DNA of 64,000 bases, from contig NMRA01000645.1 in NCBI GenBank assembly GCA_002633005.1, positions 165,516 to 229,515 of the forward strand. The letters are read 5' to 3'. Below, piece by piece: positions 38,401-46,328 of the stretch (position 1 is the first letter of the stretch; every line of letters begins with the position of its first letter). Below the pieces are notes generated by a model, which saw nothing but the letters and a program-made list of their open reading frames with translations, ran no database searches and had not been told where the DNA came from. Source of the stretch: Phoronis australis (Eukaryota > Phoronida > Phoronidae). Made by a program: the position numbers and the translations under genes.

Positions 38401-39493
38401 CAAAAATGATTGGCTCGGCTTAAAGTGCCTATCAACCCGCGTTCCATATGAGAAATTATTTATAATTTAGACCACTTGCCACTCTCTCAACTTGTTTTTT
38501 ACTCAGGCGACAAGTAATTTTTGGCCTTTGGGGGAATTGACAGTTGGCTGTTGCTTGAGACCATGCTCGCCGAATAAAGTGACGCACTGTGACAAGTCGA
38601 CTTGTAGAGCCTCGTCTTGAGCATTTACCAACTGTCAGTTCTGTCCAAGTCCAGAAATTTCATCAGTTTGACTGAAGAAAGTTTTGAGACCAATTTCATA
38701 ACGGAAGTGGTCTAAATCAAAAGTTTGCTTTTTGTAGCGGATGGCGGGCTTATAGACATTTAAGTTCTTGGCGTGCTATCTCTCTTAATCACCTTTAATA
38801 ATGGGAGATACTGTCCTAATATATGTGCTCCCTTTTTGAGCTGTTGTGTTGTTTTGTATTGTTTTCACTTATGCGTTTTTGCTGAAAATGTTATGAAGCA
38901 ATGCTTGGTCTGTTTTTATAGTCGTTTTATTTTACATAAGTCGTAGATATCTGTGGTAACACTCCAGTGTTCTGCCTTTCAGCATTAAATGAGGATCTGG
39001 TGAAAATGTTAGTGTTACGTGATGATCTTCACATGGAGCAAGACTCCATGCTTGTGGATATTGAAGATTTGACAAGGTAAGCAACTGGTCACAATGTTTC
39101 ACTCTGCACTGTTTCGTATTTCCTTCATTTGAAATGAACTGGGTAAAGTGCTGTTATTTTTATATAGCTGACCATTTGCAGTTAGGGTGATTGCACTATT
39201 TGGTAAACAAAATACTGTTTCGTGTTCAGTCTCTGATTTTTTGTACTCATTTCTGTAATTCATGTACCTGGTTCTGATAAGCCTAAAACTCTGGAAGACT
39301 GTGATTTGCAAACAAATGCTAATTGATGTAGTCATAGTTACTTTGCTTAAACCATGGTTATGTGATTTATTGTTGAATTATTTTCAGGCGAGCCCAAGAG
39401 TTGGCCGCTAAAGTCAACGATCTCTCGTCTACGAAGTCTGAAAAAGACAAGTCGAATAAAAAACAGAAAAATCGCAGGAAAATATTCTCATGA
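2391..39493 (+). CDS. SCHIP1: IQCJ-SCHIP1-type gene (schwannomin-interacting protein 1), 5'-partial, 7 exons in window
   Basis: Spliced CDS joins 2391-2471, 2941-3886, 30887-31180, 35694-35843, 36251-36431, 38983-39076 and 39388-39493 (stop TGA 39491-39493), giving 616 residues with every junction in frame. Residues 28-38 ([11 protein letters not shown]) fit an IQ calmodulin-binding motif. Residues from about 330 follow the SCHIP1 family: MDWKALE, then [32 protein letters not shown], and a coiled coil with the hallmark [10 protein letters not shown]. The middle (about 40-330) is acidic, Ser/Thr-rich and probably disordered. Known family roles: vertebrate SCHIP1 binds merlin/schwannomin, the IQCJ-SCHIP1 form is linked to ankyrin-G at axon initial segments and nodes, and fly Schip1 acts upstream in Hippo signalling. 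A cytoplasmic cortical scaffold role here is inferred. The start codon is not seen; the first exon begins inside a codon. Confidence 0.93.
2941..3886 (+). CDS. SCHIP1: SCHIP1 exon B: IQ motif plus long disordered region
   Basis: The acceptor (gattctccag) ends at 2940 and the donor gtaaga starts at 3887. It encodes residues 28-342, beginning with the IQ motif and followed by [20 protein letters not shown]. It then runs through acidic and Ser-rich sequence, with a conserved-looking block around [20 protein letters not shown] (about residue 170). It ends with [20 protein letters not shown], which matches the family's DWAALE segment. At 946 bp it is by far the largest coding exon. It ends in phase 0. 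Confidence 0.93.
4268..4347 (+). repeat. 20-bp minisatellite, four degenerate units
   Basis: Units at 4268, 4288, 4308 and 4328 follow tgat(g/c)ttg(a/t/c)(g/a)aaga(t/c)(g/c)tgc(g/a). It lies inside the longest unexplained ORF of the intron (minus strand, 4069-4521, 150 aa), which therefore looks like repeat-derived open frame. Confidence 0.8.
6983..7103. repeat. Short inverted repeat (20-bp arms)
   Basis: 6983-7002 (ggttgttggatggcaaccaa) pairs with 7084-7103 (ttggttgccatctaacaacc), 19 of 20 bases. It sits just outside the Harbinger relic. Confidence 0.7.
7123..7650. mobile_element. PIF/Harbinger-type element relic with terminal inverted repeats
   Basis: Ends 7123-7155 and 7618-7650 are inverted copies (GCGTGTTCAACAGAGTGAGC against GCGTGTTCAATAGAGTGAGC). 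Inside, on +, ATG 7222 opens [21 protein letters not shown] +1 frameshift near 7285 then leads to [17 protein letters not shown] and [29 protein letters not shown] (to about 7459). That is the N-terminal transposase segment ([13 protein letters not shown]) of HARBI1-like proteins. The catalytic DDE part is absent, so this is a non-autonomous deletion derivative or relic. Confidence 0.75.
7222..7459 (+). pseudogene. Harbinger transposase N-terminal fragment (frameshifted)
   Basis: Frame one runs 7222-7292 and ends at a stop; the +1 frame continues from about 7287 to a possible donor (gag|gttagt) at 7460. The two frames together give a plausible transposase N-terminus of about 80 residues. No catalytic region follows before the terminal repeat. 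Confidence 0.65.
8620..8960 (+). repeat. Dispersed repeat family R2, copy 1
   Basis: Contains gggcgtccaaatgga, tggacgccc and a 3' block (atcatggatgccttgg, ttgggaaccccattttggac, aaatcctgga) shared in the same order with 15905-16165. Confidence 0.65.
8839..8839. other. Single N in a poly-G stretch
   Basis: It is followed by gggggg and more G runs. Unlike the other three Ns, I see no long flanking duplication, so this may be a homopolymer base-call problem or a small closed gap. Confidence 0.6.
11030..11505 (+). repeat. Dispersed repeat family R3, two tandem diverged copies
   Basis: Copy one (about 11030-11260) and copy two (about 11290-11505) share gatttgatctt, ctgtaaaacaattaaat, tcat(a)attacttgg and ccaaaattctgt-like ends. 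A third copy is in TMEM184C at 53556-53775. Confidence 0.6.
11509..11870 (+). mobile_element. Possible third TTAA-type MITE, left end only recognised
   Basis: It starts TTAAGGCCCTTTCGTACTAAC, resembling the terminal repeat at 42575-42598. The interior differs and I could not place a right end, so the coordinates are approximate. Confidence 0.35.
11922..12083 (+). repeat. Dispersed repeat family R1, copy 2
   Basis: Same block order as 1-165, about 80% similar by eye. It is followed directly by a segment related to the arms of the inverted repeat at 43563-44142, so the two may belong to one larger element. Confidence 0.75.
12103..12262 (+). repeat. Single arm related to the 43.6-44.1 kb inverted repeat
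   Basis: It shares the block order tattatggt, ggtgagtggtct, gcgtaggtcacgc, gttttc, ttttcctc, gaaggttgttgagg with 43945-44060. Only one arm is present here. Confidence 0.55.
14628..14775 (+). repeat. Dispersed repeat family R4, copy 1
   Basis: Begins with ggcacacaatatgatggaca and a Lys/Phe-like A/T-rich body (gtggaattttattttatc). Related sequence occurs at 29690-29885 and 50680-50885. Confidence 0.5.
15905..16165 (+). repeat. Dispersed repeat family R2, copy 2
   Basis: Ordered matches to 8620-8960: ggtgtccaaacggaca, gtcatggacgccctg, attgggaaacctattttgga, aaatcctgca. No coding potential seen. Confidence 0.65.
17090..17930 (+). repeat. Degenerate internally repetitive region
   Basis: A loose motif of the form (t)gaaattt(a)ggca-(t/c)-gtgaatag(a)tc recurs at about 17310, 17500, 17630 and 17900, each followed by different text. 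No ORF carries it through. The origin is unclear; it may be old diverged tandem units or a decayed element. Confidence 0.35.
19508..22330 (+). repeat. Direct duplication around N at 20930 (1422 + 1400 bp)
   Basis: 19508-20929 and 20931-22330 align end to end, with substitutions and small indels; for example the left copy has about 20 extra bases near 19945-19975. The left copy ends exactly at the N. Paired ORFs on the minus strand (89 aa each) are duplicated with it and resemble no known family. Confidence 0.93.
23898..24127 (+). mobile_element. Truncated MITE (TTAA family), 5' half only
   Basis: It matches the left part of 42579-43102: cctttcatactaacgtcgat, gttttggggagttgcggtca, gtatgaacggtt, tcctggatcgaagttaa, gccaggtgccactgt, atcgtcaacaatt. 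The right end is missing. Confidence 0.75.
25288..25703. mobile_element. Foldback insertion, copy 1, with 12-bp direct repeats
   Basis: The direct repeat ttttatggcagt at 25288-25299 and 25692-25703 brackets 25300-25691. Inside, arms 25300-25373 and 25541-25614 are perfect 74-bp inverted copies; weaker inverted similarity continues inward (gtaatgaatatg against catattcattac). A 3' tail (25615-25691) ends ctacgt. On the minus strand a TATA-like ATATAAATAGG-region is followed by ATG (25586) and a 26-codon frame [20 protein letters not shown]. The same unit recurs at 45563-45755. Confidence 0.8.
29010..29050 (+). repeat. Poly-C low-complexity tract
   Basis: Run of C with single A interruptions at about 29029-29046. 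It resembles the C-runs found at edges of MITE families elsewhere in the window, but no partner end was found. Confidence 0.5.
29690..29885 (+). repeat. Dispersed repeat family R4, copy 2
   Basis: Shares ccaatttaggacacaatgcg, aggtgaaattctatttcttc and a distal attttgaaaagtt block with 50680-50885. Confidence 0.6.
30887..31180 (+). CDS. SCHIP1: SCHIP1 exon C
   Basis: The acceptor (gtttcttccag) ends at 30886 and the donor gtaggt starts at 31181; phase is 0 at both ends (98 codons). The sequence [20 protein letters not shown] leads to the SCHIP1 signature [20 protein letters not shown]. An in-frame alternative donor (cccgtaagaa) lies at 31148 and would remove 11 codons. Confidence 0.93.
31181..35693 (+). 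other. SCHIP1 intron with N-flanked duplication
   Basis: Non-coding. 31390-33966 is a duplicated block around an N, and the true intron is probably about 1.3 kb shorter. The paired 73-aa and 66-aa ORFs in the two copies are duplicated with the block and show no recognisable family. Nothing further seen in 33967-35693. Confidence 0.7.
31390..33966 (+). repeat. Direct duplication around N at 32680 (1290 + 1286 bp)
   Basis: 31390-32679 and 32681-33966 are near-identical. Differences include poly-T length near 32145/33440 and scattered substitutions. As in the other two cases, the copies abut the N precisely. Confidence 0.93.
35694..35843 (+). CDS. SCHIP1: SCHIP1 exon D
   Basis: The acceptor (tctgtttgaag) ends at 35693 and the donor gtaggc starts at 35844; it is 50 codons, phase 0 to 0. 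It encodes an acidic Ser/Thr stretch ([20 protein letters not shown]) and then AEARLALAQ, aligning with the family's TRQKKLQAEAKMALA segment, where the C-terminal helical region begins. Confidence 0.93.
36251..36431 (+). CDS. SCHIP1: SCHIP1 exon E: start of coiled coil
   Basis: The acceptor (tctattgcag) ends at 36250 and the donor gtaagc starts at 36432. It begins with [20 protein letters not shown] and ends with [16 protein letters not shown] plus one base of the next codon. This is the conserved PMAKMQ...QLQVxVNDxHxQIE part of SCHIP1. Its last 47 bp are repeated after the N at 36849, which I read as an assembly duplication. Confidence 0.94.
36385..37313 (+). repeat. Direct duplication around N at 36849 (464 + 464 bp)
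   Basis: 36385-36848 and 36850-37313 are equal in length and nearly identical, with a few substitutions such as ctcc/cttc near 36535/37000. The left copy stops at the N and the right copy begins right after it. Confidence 0.93.
36850..36896 (+). pseudogene. Phantom partial copy of SCHIP1 exon E
   Basis: It repeats the last 47 bp of the exon (same as 36385-36431) with its donor, directly after the N at 36849 and without any acceptor. It is part of a 464-bp repeat and is most simply an unmerged contig overlap, not a real exon. Confidence 0.85.
37489..37529. repeat. AT/AC dinucleotide-rich microsatellite
   Basis: Mixed tatata / catata / gtatac repeats, nearly self-complementary. It is followed by several ttgttgcc motifs (37530-37670), with related gggcaacaat motifs in the other orientation near 38160-38300. 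Confidence 0.6.
38983..39076 (+). CDS. SCHIP1: SCHIP1 exon F: coiled coil core
   Basis: The acceptor (ctgcctttcag) ends at 38982 and the donor gtaagc starts at 39077. With the split codon it reads [20 protein letters not shown] and then [12 protein letters not shown]. This is the best-conserved part of the SCHIP1 family and forms the leucine-rich coiled coil used for dimerisation and partner binding in vertebrates. It ends on two bases (AG), completed by G of the last exon to Arg. Confidence 0.95.
39388..39493 (+). CDS. SCHIP1: SCHIP1 exon G: C-terminus and stop
   Basis: The acceptor (attattttcag) ends at 39387. The frame reads [20 protein letters not shown] and a basic tail ([15 protein letters not shown]), then TGA at 39491-39493. 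The first part continues the coiled coil. The Lys/Arg-rich tail resembles the short basic end of vertebrate SCHIP1 but is longer. The 3' UTR follows; its end was not assigned. Confidence 0.92.
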
Positions 39494-40531
39494 TGTCAGA
39501 AACTTGCAATTCAGCATTTGGCATGGCAGTCTACTCAAAAGAGTTCAACGCCCTCTGTTGTCAAGGTCAGATTAAACTGATATATGATAACGTTGAATAT
39601 GGGACGAGACCCTGGTGATAACCTGGTATGGACACACCTACAAAGGACATCAACCCTGGGTGGATTGATTACTGGTGTGCGGATTTCTGTAGAAATTGTG
39701 GGAACATGACTGATTTGTTCAGTGTGTGTTGAGTCAGCAACTTATGAGTATGAAATTAACGATCGATATATTGAGTTCAGAAGTGTCTATTACTAAACCT
39801 GGACTTATAGTTTGGACATTAGCGCTTCGCGGTACAGCATTGCTCAAAGTGATAACTTGAAAACAATGAAACAGCAATCAACTTTTGTTACTAAACTCAA
39901 TGAAATTTAGTGTTTGTAAGTTGGAGTGAGGTTACTGGATTACAATGTCATCTTTGTCAGTTTCTTTAGTTAACTGAACAGAGTGCACATCTGGTAGTGA
40001 CTCTTAAGGCATTCCCTTGTGAATCACAGACAAGCGCAAGATAATTTAAATGAACTTTTCCTACTCTTGGGAATTCTTGGTTCGAATTGATAAAAAATGA
40101 CTTTTGCAAGATCACACAAGTCTACGCAAGATATCGCCATGCAAAACCAGCGGAGGACATGATCAGAGTAACATTTCTTGCATAGGTCTTGGGTCTATGT
40201 AACTCGGCCCAATGCTGTCCTTTCCCTTAGAAACAACAACTTAACACTACATTCCCTTACATTCAGCTGTCTAAATCCAAATTAGGCCTCGTACCCCTAC
40301 AAAATGGGCTCTAATTTTCCTTACGGTGATATCACTTTACATCCTTTCCAGAGATTGGATTCCCTGTGACATGGTGACATTCTGTTAGTGAAAGTGTTTG
40401 CCTGAAATTCTGACACTTGAGATTTCCACGACGAAATTGAGAAATTTGCCGAGCCAAGAAAGCTGTTGTCTTGTTTTGTTGGGTTTGCAGTTAGTTTATG
40501 CAGCATCAAGTGCTGGTTCTGTTATCGCTGA

Positions 40532-40585
40532 AAAATATTGTGCCCCGTGTATGTGACAAATATTGTGCCCCATGTATGTGACAAA
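40532..40585 (+). repeat. Short tandem duplication (~25 bp, two copies)
   Basis: The sequence aatattgtgccccgtgtatg (with tgac) occurs twice in a row with one substitution. Confidence 0.8.
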
Positions 40586-41064
40586 AGCAAAATTGATGTG
40601 ACATATGCAAAAAGCACCAAAAAGTGAGACTTCCCTGTGACATTTTGAAAATTAGGAGATGTGGCACAAAAAAGCTTCTAGAGCATTTTTACGTAAAAAA
40701 ATGCTTCAGAAAATTATAGAGCTACCCAGTGCTAAAATTTAGACAGTTTCAGTGCAGTTGCAATTTATTCCTTAGACTGTTGATATAGATGTTGTTCCTG
40801 CAAGTTCAGTTTGTTAGGTTTTAGCAACATTTAGTCAGTAAGTAATAAGAACATACAGCTTCAATATTTGTGCAGAAAATTTCATTGGATCATTTAACAC
40901 CACAAAATTTTGTGTTTTTTCATCTAAGTTGCCTCTGTAAGGCCTGTGTTCTTCCATGTACTGTCATGTGCCAACAAAGTTCCCAAGGCAAAACGTCATG
41001 GATTCGTGAAGTGTAACCTTTTTAACTTTTAAGTACTAGTCGAGGTGAATTAGCAGTGAAATTT

Positions 41065-41140
41065 GTAGCAGACATAACATGTTTTTGTAGCAGACGTAAC
41101 ATGTTTTTGTAGCAGACGTAACATGTTTTTGTGTCAGACG
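41065..41140 (+). repeat. 22-bp minisatellite, about 3.5 units
   Basis: Units start at 41065, 41087 and 41109 (gtagcagacgtaacatgttt with tt), with a partial diverged unit from 41131. The units are almost identical, suggesting recent expansion; it lies in the presumed SCHIP1 3' UTR or flank. Confidence 0.9.
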
Positions 41141-42578
41141 TGTGTTAATCCTACTTAATAGTCTGTAGTAGTGTGCTGCTGTATGCTGAGCAAACAAATC
41201 TAAGTCATTTGCCATGTATTCAAAAGGGACTGGTGAAATAAGTGTGATGTGCTGAATGGGTGTGCTGGATCTGTTTGATGGTCAACGTCCATGCTCAATC
41301 ACCTTCAAGTTTTTCCCTCCCATCATCTTGTCCCCAACCCTCCTAATTGCAATCAATCTCCAAATCCCTTCTAGATGCAGTTCTGTGAATTCAAAAAAAT
41401 GAACTTGATGCTGTGCAATGAATCTGCAGTCATTACCATATGCCACTACTAATATCTATGAAACTCTTAGGCAAGTTGGCCTGGTAACTTCAAACATGTT
41501 TTGGTAATTTCAAGACTAGTTTCTATGTAAAACAGTCTCCTGTTGAGATGTCTCATTGCAATATCACATCTCAACATAACAGTACGCCAGATGGCTCCGT
41601 GTTTTCATGTTATTTACGCTCACATGCGATTGTTAGGTTTTAACTTATTTTGTCAACTACTTGTCATTGTCTGGTGTGTTACACTTTCTTCAGTGTTTGT
41701 CATTGATTTCCTATGATGAAATGCTCTAGTTTATGTGCATTATTCTGTGTTGTCAAGAACTCAACGAGATTCTTTACTTTCTGCTTGTTAATGATAGTCC
41801 ATAATTATGGACATTTCAAAAACATACAAATATATGCTGCGTGAAGGGGTTAATGGCTGGCATATGCTTGTAAATTTTTCTGGAAATGTTGGTGTAAATT
41901 GTCTATTGGGATAGGAGTCAATTGCAGAAGTACTCCCCGTAAAAATGCAAGATCTGATGAAAAGATTATGTTCTGTGCAGTTAATAACATTAAAATTGAA
42001 GTTTGTTCCCTTGATTCTCTCATGTATCTATGGTACCTAGAAAGTTGTGAAGTTTATTTATTGTGATTGACAATCTGTTGATGTTTGTTTTAAAGTGATG
42101 TTATGTAATCTGAAGTCTATTTAGTGGAATGTTATGCCTGTGTAGTCAGTGGAAAGGTTTGATATAAAAGTGGTCTGCTGCCCATGCCAGCTCACAAGGA
42201 GAAGCAGACCAATGCTGCTACTTCTGGAAGCATACAACTGTTAACTCCACCTGGGGAAAATCTAAGATGCTTCATCTTAACATGATTGGAAGTTAATGAA
42301 GCAAACAAAATTGGTTCCTTCTCACCTGGTTTGTGTGACAGTTTCTTAGTACAGGAGAGGCAGGCGAATTCAGGTGTCTGTCCAAATGGACATAATTTCC
42401 ATGTTGAATGGGCATACATGATTTGCACTGGTCTCCTTTGGTTGTAAGTGGAAAGAAAGTGATTAGTATCAGGCTGTGATATTCTGAGAGACTGTAAAGA
42501 ATTTAAGATAGAGCTGGTCTTGTTCTTTGGTTAAATTTTAGTATTTCAAAGATAATAATTGTAATCCTCTGTGCTTAA

Positions 42579-43102
42579 AGGTCCTTTCATGCTAACGTCG
42601 ACACGTCGATGTTTTGGGGAGTTGCAGTCAGTATGAACGGTTAACTTCGGTCCTGGATCGAAGTTAATAGCGCCAGTTAACTCTGCAGTAAACAGGTGAA
42701 TTTAACAGCGGATCGTCGTTACTGCGGTGCAGTATGAACGGCCAACTTCAGTCCTATCATAGATACCCGTTATGGTCCCATCGAAGTTATCGCCAGGGGC
42801 TACTGTCATCGTCAACAATTTAAGGGCTGTGTCATCGCTAGTTGGTGCTTATATTTTGCTCGAATAGTCACCAATTGAATTAGAAATAAGTTTCATGCCA
42901 ATTGGCACGTGTATATGTTCCCAAATTGACGTAGTAAAAAAAAATCTTGGCGTGCACGCGATGCATCAACGCTTTCTAACTTACGATTACTTCGAGGACA
43001 ACAGTGTGACCTACTGTTTACTTCAATTTCCGCTAACTACCGTAGCCGGTATTTTGCGTCGTCACTCCGCTCAGATCGGAGTAAAGTCAGTGTGAAAGGG
43101 CG
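42579..43102. mobile_element. MITE with TTAA flanks and ~25-bp imperfect TIRs
   Basis: Left end AGGTCCTTTCATGCTAACGT pairs with the right end read in reverse (CGCCCTTTCACACTGACTTT). TTAA lies at both edges (42575-42578 and 43103-43106), the target duplication of piggyBac/Kolobok-type transposons. No transposase is present. Internal GC-rich blocks are shared with 23898-24127. Confidence 0.7.
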
Positions 43103-43562
43103 TTAAATGTTTGTTCTACAATTAGTTTTCAATATTTGTTCTTACATCATAAACCTACTGGTATAGAATATGTACGATTGTGAAGTTCATTTCTGTGACT
43201 AAAGTTCTTCAGTGTATTTTACTTAATTCTTCATTAACATTACAGAGGTGCTTGTAGAAATGATATTATTGATTTAATGTAACTGTAATTCATTATTGTT
43301 TAATATTAAAATTCTCATTTCATTCATCAACTTGTTTTAATTACATGTTTATTTAAAGGGGCACTTCCTTTTCACTGGTCTCCAAAACACTAAACACGCA
43401 GAGCCAACCACACAGATTATGTTTCAAAATGTACCATACTACTCTGAAACGGCGCAACATGGGCATTCATTTTTTACAGGTTTTGCCAACTGTCCTAGCT
43501 CTCACGATTGCCTGCATGTCGTATGAATACGGAAAACTAAGTGCGTTCTTGCATTTTTAAAA

Positions 43563-44142
43563 GGATACCAAATCCGGGTTTGGCCTATTGACTGATTATA
43601 AAATGACTTTCCCACTCAGTTCTCTGAAACAAAATAATACTCTGTGATCAATGACAACCCTCAAAATTTTGAACACGCCTTTCAGAGTTTGTTAAACGAG
43701 CTTTTTGCGAATGACACGGCAACTGTGGGAAAGGTACACCCAGCAAGGACCCTATTGTCCAAACTTTGACATGCGGTGTATGAATTGTCACGTGCTTCTT
43801 CCTTAAAATGGATTCTAATCCCTATTTTGGTGATTTCAACCGTCCAATCCTCATTCTCTCATTTGCTGTGCATCTTTGGCGTCAACCTTAAAAGATGAAG
43901 CTGAATCAACTATGAATTCATACCCACTATCTCACGAATTGGACATTATGGTCCTCGGTGGGTGGTCTGTCTTTTCCCACAGATGCTGCGTAACTCGCTA
44001 AAAGCGCAGGCTTGTAAGGAGTTTTCTGATTTTCCTCTAAACTTTAGAGGGTTGTCGAGCCGAGAGTTAATTTCGTTTCAGAGAACTGGATGGGGAAGTC
44101 GTTTGTAATATCTGTTAATAGGATAAAACCGGGTTTGGTATA
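43563..44142. repeat. Long imperfect inverted repeat (~200-bp arms)
   Basis: The left arm 43563-43770 (ggataccaaatccgggtttg, cagttctctgaaac, gacaaccctc, ctgtgggaaa, aggacc-tattgtcc) pairs with the right arm 43935-44142 read in reverse. The loop is about 160 bp. It is probably a foldback DNA element; no ORF. Confidence 0.75.
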
Positions 44143-44787
44143 CATTTAACTTGGAAGATTGACGCCAGTCATGCATTAGCAGGTGACAGAACAAGGATTG
44201 GTGGAAATCATCACAGGGTTTACCCTTTTAAAAGAGTACGAAGTAGGGAAATTGATGAATAATTACCTCACCCTACAGAAGTGTTGGAAGCTAAATGTAC
44301 TTTGAAGGCTACCTGTCCCTGCCAGTCTCCACAGTCAGAGAGTCCTATTCAGTCTTCAGGTCGCCGCAGATGTCCCTGCTTGAGAGAGTCGGTAGTTAGA
44401 TTCAAGAAGTCACGATTGGCAGTGATTGGGACGAAGCTCATTTGTAAACAATGTAATCAATGTTTTAAGAACTATTCAACTCTTGCATACCTTTTAAATG
44501 GTTACTAAATGAATAAAAAACAATATTTCATTCAGTTCCGACTCATCAGCAGACAATCAGAAAGAATAATGAATTGTCGGAGCTGTGAAACTTCAGAGTA
44601 GTGGACTTTCCGAGAAGTGAACCTTCGGAATAGTGATACCTAACCTTGGAAATCTTTTGCATCATGTTTGTTGCTCGTATGAAGTGTGCGAGGCTGTGCA
44701 CCGTCACTTATGGACAAGGGAACACTTTCTTCATTGACCAAATTGAAAGTTTCATAAGGTCTATACCTGCTTTTCCCTAGTACTGTG

Positions 44788-44949
44788 CAGTGGCGGATTT
44801 AGAGGGGGGCCAAGGGGACCATGGCCCCCTAAATTCACCCATATTCCATTTGGCAGTTCAGGGGTACGAATGTCTGACGGGCAAAATCTAAGTTCATGGC
44901 TAATGCTCTGCCCTGGCCCCCCTAACTCAAAATCCTGGATTCGCCCCTG
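44788..44949. mobile_element. Small hAT-like MITE with CAGTGGCGGAT-type termini
   Basis: The left end CAGTGGCGGATTTAGAGGGG pairs with the right end read in reverse (CAGGGGCGAATCCAGGATTT, then GAGTTAGGGGGGCCAG), with a 10-base gap. Termini of this form are widespread in animal non-autonomous DNA transposons. No clear 8-bp target duplication is seen. hAT assignment is by terminal resemblance only. Confidence 0.7.
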
Positions 44950-45373
44950 CTTCGAACATGCTCGTTTCCTCAGTGCAAGAACACACGGTAGTTAATCTCT
45001 GGTTTTTGTTTGAGCAACGACTGCCTGTGGTGAACTTACCGTCGGGGTGTACTGGATTTAAGAGAATGAAAACGCACGCATGTGTTCACCCGCATGTGTC
45101 ACTCCACCACTTCCCAATGGACGGCTGGATGAACAACAATTATTTGACGATCACCCTCAATTCTAAATTTGAAATGCCTGCACCTTACCCTACTATGCTA
45201 GTAAGTACACCAAAATAGCAGATAACAATCATATTTTCTGCTGTTTTGATTCTTGGTCTCCGGATTTTAAGAAATTCACTCCACACGACTTTTTGAGAGC
45301 TATTTCGCTGTTAGAAAGCTCATAGCTAGTTATAGACAGTTTACTTATAGAATCCCTTGTTATCCTATGATGC

Positions 45374-45860
45374 ATCGTTGGCCAAATGCGTGAACGTAAC
45401 GCCGTTAAATTACATGCGTAACATAATTCTTGTTACAGGCGTAATTAAGTGCGGCATAAATAACAATGAGTTATCACTGGCATAAAGTAATTATTTGCGG
45501 CGTAAAGTAAATACTTGCGGCGTAAAGTAACTTTTAGCGCCGCAAATACTTACTTTACATCGAATATAAATAGGTAAATAAAACAACAAGAATGGATCAA
45601 CTGAAATTTTGGAATGTAATAACGTCCTTTGTCAACCGAAATTTCATTTGATCCATTCTTGTTGTTTTATTTACCTATTTATATTCTACATTTCGAGAAA
45701 CAATAGTATCCTTAGAAGGATCTGGATCGCCTTATTTAGTTTCAGATTTTCTACGTTACTTTACGTCGTAATGTAATAATTATACGATTACTTTACGTTT
45801 CCGAAAAGAATCAACTTACGCACGTAATAACGGCGTAACGTTCACATTTGGCCTAACGAT
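45374..45860. mobile_element. TIR element hosting foldback copy 2
   Basis: Left end ATCGTTGGCCAAATGCGTGA and its continuation acgtaacgccgtta pair with the right end (taacggcgtaacgttcacat, ttggcctaacgat). Inside, gcggcgtaaagtaa-type units on the left face tactttacgtcg-type units on the right, so the host is itself largely palindromic. No coding capacity. Confidence 0.7.
45563..45755. mobile_element. Foldback insertion, copy 2, nested in a TIR element
   Basis: Arms 45564-45609 and 45639-45684 are 46 bp with one mismatch, with a 29-bp loop. The tail matches copy 1 (acatttcg-gaaacaatag, gaggatctggatcgcctta-type block) and ends ctacg. It is flanked by 13-bp near-identical repeats (ttactttacatcg 45550-45562, ttactttacgtcg 45756-45768). 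It has the same ends as copy 1 but a shorter loop. Confidence 0.8.
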
Positions 45861-46082
45861 AGGCCTACTATCGGACGATGTGTAGAAACCACACAGTGAA
45901 TGACAAAAAGCCTCCTCTAATCGTCTGCACGATCCTGTCATCTACGCAAAGACCACTCGGCGAAGTTTGGCCCTGGGGCCAGGTAGGGCCCGATGATTAA
46001 GCGAAGCCGGCGCTTTGAATCAGAAGCAAATTCGTCTAACCATGGTCTAACTTAGTAAAAATTATGAGTTACAAATACTACC

Positions 46083-46283
46083 ACATGCGCGCACCCAGCG
46101 TTCAATTTGGGGGGGGGCTCGAATTCTTGGCGTCGTGGACCTTATCCTAACAAAACAGCTGGCGGACTAAAAAAAAAAAAAAAAAAAAACGGGAGTACCA
46201 CTGTGAAGTGCGCGTTCGCGCTTATTTAGTGGTCTTTTGTCCAGTTTTCTCGGACTTTTTGTCCCCCCCCGGCTACGGGCCTG
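46083..46283. mobile_element. Possible MITE ending in CAGGCCCGTAGCC-type terminus
   Basis: The right end (ccccccccggctacgggcctg, 46263-46283) reads in reverse as a common animal MITE terminus. G-run gggggggg near 46110 may belong to the other end, but the left terminus is not clean. It contains a 20-base A run. Confidence 0.35.
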
Positions 46284-46328
46284 CATTAGCAAAGCTGGAG
46301 AGAAATCAGTGGTTCGCCGGGCAGAGAA

